Assembly: GCA_023428865.1 (NCBI GenBank) | Contig: JAEYWT010000337.1 | Coordinates: forward strand, 1-9,980 | Reading direction: 5' to 3' | DNA length: 9,980 bases | Origin: Bacteroidota bacterium | GTDB taxonomy: Bacteria; Bacteroidota; Bacteroidia; Flavobacteriales_F; PHOS-HE28 | In this document: positions 1 to 6,222 of the stretch, piece by piece | How the letters are laid out: each line of letters begins with the position of its first letter | How positions within the stretch are numbered: the stretch's first letter is position 1 | The notes under the pieces: generated by a model | The model's input: the letters and a program-made list of their open reading frames with translations, nothing else | The model's database searches: none | Told to the model about the DNA's origin: nothing | Made by a program: the position numbers and the translations under genes

Positions 1-1489
1 CGATCTTGCCGCTCGGAGTGCGGGGCAGCTCCTTCACGGCCACGAAGGCGGAAGGCTGCATGTAGTCGGGCAAGAGGGAAGCAAGGTGCTTGCGCAGTTC
101 GTTCGTGCTCAACTCGGACTTAGCCACATAGTAACCGATCAAGCGTTTCAGGCCCGGACGGTCTTCGCGCACGGTGGCCACGGCCTGCTCCACTGCAGCG
201 TGCTTCTCCATGGCCACTTCCACTTCGCCGAGTTCGATGCGGTAACCGCGCACCTTCACCTGGCCATCGATGCGGCCTTTGTAGTCGATCTCGCCATTCG
301 GCAATTCCGCCGCGCGGTCGCCGGTCTTGTACATCCTTCCACCGGTGATGAATGGGTCAGCAACGAATCGTTCGGCGGTCAGGTCATCACGACCGATGTA
401 GCCGGTTGCGACGCATGCGCCACCGAGATACAGTTCACCTTCTTCGCCTTTCGCGACGGGCTTCATCTGCTCATCGAGCACGTAGAGCTTCACGTTATCG
501 ATGGCGCTGCCGATGTTGGGCAACGCGGGCCAAGTGGAAGGATCACCTTTCAATTCCAGTTCGCTCACCACGTGGCCCTCGGTGGGACCGTATTGATTGC
601 AGAAGCGCGCACCAGGCAGTTGTTTGAACAAGTTGATGATCGCCGGCGTGATCTTCAATTGCTCGCCACTGGTGAAGACCTCCTTCAGCGAAGAAGGCAC
701 TTCGCCCGTACGCTCAACAGCTTCAGCCAAGTATTGCAGCGCCACGAACGGCACGATGATGCGGTTGATCTTCTCCGCGATGATCTTGCGCAAGAGCTGC
801 GTGCTGTTCAAGCGGTCTTCATCGGTGATCAAGACCAACGTGCCACCTTGAGCGAACGTGGTGAAGATCTCCTGGAAGCTCACATCAAAGCTGATGGGCG
901 CGAACTGTAAGGTGCGATCGCCTTCTTTCAGCACCGAAGTACGCAGCTGCCATTGGATCAGGTTGATCAGCGGTGCGTGGTGCATGGCCACACCCTTGGG
1001 CCGGCCCGTGCTGCCGCTGGTGAAGAGCACGTAGAGCAGGTCTTCGTGCTTCGCCGGACACGGACCCTCGAACACGGGACCTTTGTTCAGATCGATGTCC
1101 TCGATGAGCAGCACCTCGGTGGCAGTGCCTTGGAAAAGGTGCTGGTGCGTGCGGTTGGTGATCACCACCGGCGGCTTGGCATCCTCCAACATGCCCGCGA
1201 TGCGCTCGGCGGGGTAGGTGGGGTCCACTGGTAGGTATGCTGCACCGGCGCGGACGATGCCGAGCACGGAGAAGATCAGCTCAGGTGAGCGCTCCAAACA
1301 CACCCCAACGGTGCGACCGGGTGCTGCACCATGCTGGGCGACCACATGTGCGATGCGGCATGCATTCAGGTCGAGGTTGGTATAACTGAACTGCTCGTCG
1401 CCGTGTTGCAGTGCGATCGCCGAAGGGTTCAATTGCGAACCGGTCTGGAAGAGGTCGTAGATCGATCGTAGGCTATGCTCGCTGCTCAT
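1..1489 (-). CDS. NRPS-type amino acid adenylation protein, N-terminal part (runs off window)
   Basis: Activates a carboxylic acid, usually an amino acid, as acyl-AMP, normally for transfer to a carrier-protein thiol in nonribosomal peptide synthesis. The ATG at 1489-1487 opens 496 codons without a stop. Core A-domain motifs appear in order: A3 TSGSTGRPKG (157-166), A4 around FDVS (201-204), A5 NQYGPTE (298-304), A7 YKTGD (387-391), A8 GRIDGQVKVRGYRIELGEVE (405-424) and A10 LPRTPSGKI (488-496) with the expected catalytic lysine K495. The A domain begins almost at the N-terminus with no condensation domain before it, so this is either an initiation module or a free-standing A protein. What follows (carrier, condensation or reductase domain) lies outside the window. 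Substrate-pocket residues by motif alignment read D202, V203, Q206, then roughly F272, S274, Q299, V307, V308 and K495. I do not assign a substrate. The family is very likely; whether it is part of a multimodular NRPS is open. Confidence 0.93.
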   Translation of the reverse strand, partial: MSSEHSLRSIYDLFQTGSQLNPSAIALQHGDEQFSYTNLDLNACRIAHVVAQHGAAPGRTVGVCLERSPELIFSVLGIVRAGAAYLPVDPTYPAERIAGMLEDAKPPVVITNRTHQHLFQGTATEVLLIEDIDLNKGPVFEGPCPAKHEDLLYVLFTSGSTGRPKGVAMHHAPLINLIQWQLRTSVLKEGDRTLQFAPISFDVSFQEIFTTFAQGGTLVLITDEDRLNSTQLLRKIIAEKINRIIVPFVALQYLAEAVERTGEVPSSLKEVFTSGEQLKITPAIINLFKQLPGARFCNQYGPTEGHVVSELELKGDPSTWPALPNIGSAIDNVKLYVLDEQMKPVAKGEEGELYLGGACVATGYIGRDDLTAERFVADPFITGGRMYKTGDRAAELPNGEIDYKGRIDGQVKVRGYRIELGEVEVAMEKHAAVEQAVATVREDRPGLKRLIGYYVAKSELSTNELRKHLASLLPDYMQPSAFVAVKELPRTPSGKI

Positions 1490-1564
1490 GTTTCGTCTCG
1501 CTATCAATCAAGGTTCACAGCCTTACAAGGTAGTCTGGCGGCGAACCGGTGGTGTTGGATCGTG

Positions 1565-1615
1565 GAAAAGTGCCTTTTCAGGTAGCGGTATCAAACGGAA
1601 AATGGGCTGAAAAGG
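1565..1615. repeat. Three-arm palindrome (GAAAAG / CTTTTC / GAAAAG)
   Basis: CCTTTTCAG at 1573-1581 is a perfect 9-bp inverted repeat of CTGAAAAGG at 1607-1615, with a 25-nt loop. The middle arm can instead pair with GAAAAG at 1565-1570, giving a 6-bp stem with a 3-nt loop (CTTTTC 1574-1579). The two pairings exclude each other. The element lies between the small minus-strand ORF and the adenylation gene, so on the minus strand it would fall in the leader of the latter. A role as an attenuator or weak terminator is inference; there is no long T-tract. Confidence 0.5.
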
Positions 1616-1618
1616 TTG

Positions 1619-1789
1619 CTATGGACCCAATAGCTCGTTCCACTGCTTGGGCATCCAGTTGAGGACAAAATTATACTCATTGGTCGGCAATAAATCCACT
1701 TTCGTCGACGGTGGATAACTTGAGTGATTCCATGTCGTGAAGATCCATTGTTCATTTCGTCGACTCGGCGGGGGTATTTGACGAAACAT
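1619..1789 (-). CDS. Possible small protein or gene remnant, 56 aa, unrecognised
   Basis: The ATG at 1789-1787 opens 56 codons ending in TAG at 1621-1619. The translation looks protein-like rather than random: it begins MFRQIPPPSRRNEQWIF, contains TTWNHSSYPPSTKVDLL and ends VLNWMPKQWNELLGP, with four Trp and an ordinary mix of charged and hydrophobic residues. The frame stays open 11 codons upstream of the ATG, back to a TAA. No signal peptide or family motif is recognised. Codon use is more A/T-rich at third positions than in the neighbours (AAT, TCA, TTA, ATA), which suggests a different origin or the decayed C-terminal end of a larger gene. It points the same way as the adenylation gene, 129 bp upstream of it. 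Chance openness cannot be excluded. Confidence 0.35.
   Translation of the reverse strand: MFRQIPPPSRRNEQWIFTTWNHSSYPPSTKVDLLPTNEYNFVLNWMPKQWNELLGP
1666..1673 (-). promoter_or_regulatory. Possible Bacteroidota -7 element upstream of the adenylation gene
   Basis: The minus strand reads TAATTTTG, an exact match to the Bacteroidota sigma-70-type consensus TAnnTTTG, in a locally AT-rich patch. It would give a leader of about 170 nt for the adenylation gene and would place the three-arm palindrome inside that leader. The nearest TTG-like -33 candidate (1691-1688) is only 14 nt away, which is too close. The site also lies inside the possible small ORF, so only one of the two may be real. Confidence 0.3.
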
Positions 1790-1807
1790 CTCAGGATCGG
1801 CGGGGGT
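1700..1807. repeat. Two pairs of short direct repeats in the intergenic gap
   Basis: TTTCGTCGAC occurs at 1700-1709 and again at 1755-1764. TCGGCGGGGGT occurs at 1765-1775, directly after the second copy, and again at 1797-1807, 32 bp on. Exact 10- and 11-mer repeats this close are unusual for a short gap, but no function is evident. Most of this stretch overlaps the possible small ORF. Confidence 0.35.
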
Positions 1808-2151
1808 TCTGGCCGTAGTAGGTTATCAACGATCTCCTCGCTGGATCATCTAAGGGGTCTAATTTGCCGTCCGTTCAAAAACGTCGGGTCTGTCGGTTGA
1901 AGGATAGAAGAACATCAGCAGTAGAAGGTCGGGTAGTATCGCGTTCAGTCCTTGGGGATCAGTGGTCTATGCGTTCATTTCGGGTCTTGGCGAGGGCTGG
2001 GAAGAAGCCATGGTGTAACCCCACGGCACCTGATCGCGCTAGAAGGGGTGGTCAACCAGGTTCCCTCTCTCCGGCCTTGGAAGCACTGCCTTGCTTCCGG
2101 ACCACCATAGGAGGAAGGGCTGCCGAAGTGGCCAGCCAACCAACTTCAGCC
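1790..2151. other. Intergenic leader before the large repeat protein
   Basis: The plus-strand frame of the downstream gene stays open from a TTG at 1864, and there is an in-frame ATG at 1969. The encoded stretch is Arg/Pro/Gly-rich, with no domain, and would bury the signal peptide about 60-96 residues in, so I treat it as untranslated. A strong Shine-Dalgarno-like AGGAGG lies at 2109-2114, with an in-frame GTG at 2128. No exact TAnnTTTG promoter was found here on the plus strand. Nothing else is recognised. Confidence 0.4.
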
Positions 2152-4974
2152 ATGCGCATGGTCCGTTCTCTTCTGATCGCTTTCGCCGTACTTCTAACGG
2201 TTGGTGCGAATGCCCAAACCAGTTCCGAACGTGCCGCAGTGCGCCTTACCGCAACGGTCCAACCCGCTGCGCCAAGCATCACCCTCAACTGGGTGGCCAT
2301 CGGTAGCACCACATCGCTCACGATCTACCGCAAGCTGAAAACCGGCACGAGCTGGGGCACGGCCGTTGCCACGCCATCTGCATCATCAACCTCGTGGACG
2401 GACAACAACGTTACGGTGGGTACCAACTATGAGTACCGTGTGGTGCGTGTTTCCGGCGGCGTTACGGGCAATGGCTACATCAATACGGGGATCAATGTGG
2501 CTCCGGTGGACTATCGCGGCAAGTTGATCCTGGTGGTCGACAATACGTTGGCCACACCGCTTGCTCCGGAGATCACTCAGCTGATGGCCGACCTACGCAC
2601 GGATGGTTGGCATGTGATCCGTGCCGATGTTGCTCGCACAGCCTCGGTCACCAGCGTGAAGGCCATCATCCAAGGGCACTACAACAGCGATCCCACCAAC
2701 GTGAAGGCGGTGTACCTGCTCGGGCACGTTCCAGTGCCCTATTCCGGCAATGTGTATCCCGATGGCCACGATGACGCGCGCGGTGCACGCCCGGCCGATG
2801 GCTACTACGGTGATATGGATGGCACATGGACGGACAATTCGGTGAACGTGACCGTTTCCAGCCACCAACGTACATGGAACATTCCGGGCGATGGCAAGTT
2901 CGACCAGAGCGATTTCCCTTCGTCCATTGAATTGCAAGTAGGACGCGTGGATCTCTTCGACATGCCTGCTTTCGGTGTGGGCGAGGTTCAGTTGATGCGC
3001 AACTACCTCAACAAAGCGCACAGCTACAAGGTGAAGGGTTGGGAGCCGCAAACGCGAGGTATCGTGATCGATAACCTGCAGTGGCTTGGAAATCCAGTGG
3101 CTGGCAGCGGTTTGCGCACCGCACCGCTTACCGGCAACGCCAACCTTTTCGTGAATCCGGCATTGGGGTCCTTCGGTTCCTATGTCAACAACCAAAGCTA
3201 TCTGTGGACCGCCCACTATGGTGGAGGTCAGCAAGCCATCACCGATGGTGTCGTGACCTACAATGGTACTGATGGCGGCACCACCACGGAGCAACTGGCC
3301 TCCTCGGTCACCATGGGTGGCGTGTTCAACATGGCGTTGGGTAGCTTCTTCCTGGACTTCGATAACAAGAACAACTTCCTGCGAGCCATCATCGCACGCG
3401 GCGATGGTCTCACGAATTGTTGGGCAGGTATTCCGGCGTGGTATTTCCACCACATGGGGATGGGCGAGAACATTGGCTACAGTGTTCGTCAGACCATGAA
3501 CAACACGGGACTGTACCCGCCGATCACCGAAGGATGGCAGTCGTCCATCGGCAAGATCCACCTCAACCTCATGGGCGATCCTTCGTTGCGGATGAAGATG
3601 GTGGCTCCACCCTCGAACCTCGCGATCACCAATGCTGGCGGGCACCCTTCGTTCACCTGGAGCGCCTCTTCCGAAACGGTCACGGGTTATCACCTGTACC
3701 AATTCGAATCCAGTGGCAACGTCACCCGGTTGACCACCAACCCGGTCTCTGGCACCAGCCATGTGGACCCGGCCATTCCGTTCGTAGCAGGGCGCGAATA
3801 CATGGTGCGGGCTGTGAAGTTGGAGACCAACGTAAGCGGTAGCTATCAGAACCTTTCACTCGGGGCCATCGGCACAGCGGTGGGTACGGCCGCTCCGGAT
3901 TGCCTCGGCGTGATCGGTGGTACGGCCACGGTCGGTTCCGCCTGTAATGACAATGATCCCTGCACGGTGAACGATGTGTATACCGCTGCTTGCCAATGTG
4001 CGGGAACGCCTTCGCCTGATAGTGATGGTGACGGCATCTGCAACGCACAGGATAGCTGCCCCAACGTTGCTGGACAAGTGGGTTCGCCGTGCAACGACAA
4101 CAACGCATGTACATCGAACGATGTATTGAACGCTAGTTGCCAATGTGTGGGAACGCCCATGCCGGATTCCGACGGAGATGGTATCTGCAACGCCCAGGAT
4201 AGTTGCCCCAATGTGGCCGGGCAGATCGGTTCGCCCTGCAACGATGGTGATCCGTGTACGACCAACGATGTGCTCAATGCCAATTGCCAATGCGCTGGAA
4301 CACCTGCACCTGATACAGATGGCGATGGTATCTGCAATAGCCAGGACAGCTGCCCTTTCGTGCCAGGCCAAGTCGGTTCGCCATGCAATGATGGTAATGC
4401 CTGCACTACGAACGATGTGTTGAGCGCCAATTGCCAATGCGCGGGAACACCCTTGCCCGATACCGATGGTGATGGCATTTGCAACGCACAAGACAACTGT
4501 CCGCTGGTGGCAGGCCAGATCGGTTCCAACTGCAACGATGGCGACCCCTGCACCACGAATGATGTATTGAACGCCAACTGCCAATGTGTTGGCACGCCTG
4601 CGCCGGACAGCGACGGTGATGGCATCTGCAATGCCCAGGACAATTGTCCCAACGTGCCGGGCCAAGTTGGTTCACCGTGCAATGATGGGAATGCCTGCAC
4701 CACGAACGATGTGCTCAATGCCAACTGCCAATGCGCGGGAACACCTTCTCCCGATAGCGATGGCGACGGCATTTGCAACGCGCAGGATAATTGCCCCAAC
4801 GTGCCGGGCCAGATCGGCTCACCGTGCAACGATGGGAATGCCTGCACCACGAACGATGTGCTGAACGCCAATTGCCAATGTGTTGGAACTCCTGCTCCGG
4901 ATTCCGATGGCGATGGTGTATGTGATACACAGGACACTTGCCCGAACGTGGCTGGTCAGGTCGGCTCGTCGTGA
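2152..4974 (+). CDS. Large T9SS-type secreted protein, 5' part: FN3-like, pseudo-gingipain-like domain, FN3-like and Cys-rich repeats, ended by an internal TGA
   Basis: This is the first 940 codons of a gene that continues in the same frame to 7110 (1652 codons in all, counting the TGA). ATG 2152 was chosen because it opens a clean signal peptide (MRMVRSLLIAFAVLLTVGANA, cleavage near residue 21). GTG 2128, 13 nt after an AGGAGG, would add eight residues and is the main alternative. Domains: FN3-like about 30-105. A large central domain at about 121-485 has DGYYGDMDGTW (216-226), LQVGRVD, TAHYGGGQQ with H355, NFLRAI and FHHMGMGE. Its layout recalls C25 peptidases (gingipains), but the segment where the catalytic Cys is expected reads FNMALGSFF (about 392-400), so it is probably inactive. 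A second FN3-like domain covers about 486-578, a lead Cys-rich unit 583-622, and repeats 1-7 start at 623. The TGA at 4972-4974 sits at the third Cys of repeat 7. A protein ending here would lack the C-terminal sorting domain and should not be displayed. The role is unknown; surface attachment or adhesion is inference. Confidence 0.85.
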   Translation: MRMVRSLLIAFAVLLTVGANAQTSSERAAVRLTATVQPAAPSITLNWVAIGSTTSLTIYRKLKTGTSWGTAVATPSASSTSWTDNNVTVGTNYEYRVVRVSGGVTGNGYINTGINVAPVDYRGKLILVVDNTLATPLAPEITQLMADLRTDGWHVIRADVARTASVTSVKAIIQGHYNSDPTNVKAVYLLGHVPVPYSGNVYPDGHDDARGARPADGYYGDMDGTWTDNSVNVTVSSHQRTWNIPGDGKFDQSDFPSSIELQVGRVDLFDMPAFGVGEVQLMRNYLNKAHSYKVKGWEPQTRGIVIDNLQWLGNPVAGSGLRTAPLTGNANLFVNPALGSFGSYVNNQSYLWTAHYGGGQQAITDGVVTYNGTDGGTTTEQLASSVTMGGVFNMALGSFFLDFDNKNNFLRAIIARGDGLTNCWAGIPAWYFHHMGMGENIGYSVRQTMNNTGLYPPITEGWQSSIGKIHLNLMGDPSLRMKMVAPPSNLAITNAGGHPSFTWSASSETVTGYHLYQFESSGNVTRLTTNPVSGTSHVDPAIPFVAGREYMVRAVKLETNVSGSYQNLSLGAIGTAVGTAAPDCLGVIGGTATVGSACNDNDPCTVNDVYTAACQCAGTPSPDSDGDGICNAQDSCPNVAGQVGSPCNDNNACTSNDVLNASCQCVGTPMPDSDGDGICNAQDSCPNVAGQIGSPCNDGDPCTTNDVLNANCQCAGTPAPDTDGDGICNSQDSCPFVPGQVGSPCNDGNACTTNDVLSANCQCAGTPLPDTDGDGICNAQDNCPLVAGQIGSNCNDGDPCTTNDVLNANCQCVGTPAPDSDGDGICNAQDNCPNVPGQVGSPCNDGNACTTNDVLNANCQCAGTPSPDSDGDGICNAQDNCPNVPGQIGSPCNDGNACTTNDVLNANCQCVGTPAPDSDGDGVCDTQDTCPNVAGQVGSS

Positions 4975-6222
4975 AACGATGGTGATCCCTGCACCACGAA
5001 TGATGTACTGAACGCCAATTGCCAATGTGTTGGAACTCCTTCACCGGATAGCGATGGCGATGGTATCTGCAATGCACAGGATAGCTGCCCCAACGTGCCG
5101 GGTCAGGTCGGTTCGCCCTGTATCGATGGTGACCCCTGCACGATCAACGATGTGCTGAACGCCAATTGCCAATGCGTGGGAACCCAGGCGCCCGATAGTG
5201 ACGGTGACGGTATCTGCAACGCGCAGGACAATTGCCCGAACGTACAAGGGCAGATAGGGTCGCCGTGTAATGATGGTGACCCGTGTACGATCAATGATGT
5301 ATTGAACGCCAATTGCCAGTGCGCCGGTACACCAAGTGGAGATAGCGATGGCGATGGCATCTGCAACGCGCAGGATAATTGCCCGAATGTTCCAGGGCAG
5401 ATCGGGTCGGCGTGCAACGATGGCAACCCCTGTACGGTCAACGATGTACTGAATGCGAATTGCCAGTGCGTTGGTACGCCAAGCGGTGATACCGATGGTG
5501 ATGGTATCTGCAACGCCCAGGATAACTGCCCGAATGTGCCGGGCCAGGTGGGCTCAACCTGTAACGATGGTGACCCTTGTACCATCAACGACGTGCTTAA
5601 CGCCAACTGTCAATGCGTAGGAACCGCTTCGCCGGATAGTGATGGTGATGGAATCTGCGATTCGCAGGACAATTGCCCGAACGTGACCGGGCAAGTGGGT
5701 TCACCCTGCAACGATGGCAACCCTTGCACGATAAACGATGTGTTGAACGCCAATTGCCAGTGTACCGGTACACCAAGCGGCGATAGTGATGGAGATGGTA
5801 TCTGCAATGCGCAGGACAATTGCCCGAACGTCGCTGGACAGGTGGGCTCAACCTGCAACGATGGTGATCCGTGCACGATCAATGATGTACTGAACGCCAA
5901 CTGCCAATGCGTAGGAACACCTTCTCCTGATAGCGATGGTGATGGCATCTGCAACGCGCAGGATAACTGTCCGAATGTCGCTGGTCAGATCGGTTCATCG
6001 TGCAACGATGGTAACCCCTGCACCGTGAACGATGTGTTGAACGCGAATTGCCAATGTGTTGGAACACCTTCTCCCGACAGTGATGGCGATGGTGTTTGCG
6101 ATGCTCAGGATAACTGTCCGAACGTGGTTGGCCAGATCGGTTCGCCATGCAATGATGGCAACACGGCAACGATCAACGATGTACTGAACACGGCATGTGT
6201 CTGCGCTGGCACGCCTGTGGGA
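4018..6222 (+). repeat. Fifteen tandem 147-bp coding repeats (49 aa each)
   Basis: Fifteen units follow each other with no insertion or deletion, each starting at 4018 + 147n. Each encodes a Ca-binding thrombospondin-3-like half (D-S/T-D-G-D-G-I-C, then QDNCPNV) and a second half of the type GSPCNDGDPCTTNDV followed by NANCQCVGTP. There are six Cys per unit, at unit positions 8, 14, 25, 31, 41 and 43, probably three disulfides. Protein identity is high while synonymous sites vary freely (GAT/GAC, GGC/GGT, AAC/AAT), which points to an old array under protein-level selection. Some neighbours are nearly identical: 32 identical nt are shared by units 5 and 6 at 4684-4715 and 4831-4862. Unit 7 (4900-5046) carries the TGA, and unit 15 has lost the Cys at position 31. 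Because the period is divisible by three, the array leaves long spurious open frames on both strands. Confidence 0.95.

Noticed and set aside
86..1234. Plus-strand open frames opposite the adenylation gene
   Set aside because: They are antisense shadows; the minus-strand frame carries every A-domain core motif in order.
1864..2151. 96-residue N-terminal extension of the large gene from TTG 1864 or ATG 1969
   Set aside because: It would bury a clear signal peptide and has no domain-like composition.
2593..3762. 389-codon minus-strand frame
   Set aside because: It lies antisense to the gingipain-like and FN3-like domains, has His/Arg/Val-rich shadow composition and no recognisable motif.
3846..4937. 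Long minus-strand frames within the repeat array (also 5103-5606, 5995-6453 and others)
   Set aside because: A 147-bp period is divisible by three, so any stop-free alternative frame in one unit is stop-free in most units. Their translations only mirror the repeat and have no independent start or domain.
4972..4974. Alternative genetic code reading TGA as an amino acid
   Set aside because: The propeller gene ends in TGA exactly at the pfkA start, so TGA is used as a stop; no known bacterial code reads TGA as Cys.
4972..5020. TGA as a selenocysteine codon, since it replaces Cys
   Set aside because: The downstream sequence is the ordinary repeat and its only hairpin (TGGTG/CACCA) also occurs in other units; no SECIS-like apical loop is seen. 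Sec at one of fifteen structural Cys positions is implausible.
4018..6222. CRISPR array or noncoding satellite
   Set aside because: The units are 147 bp with no conserved-repeat/unique-spacer structure, encode a conserved protein module and vary mainly at synonymous sites.
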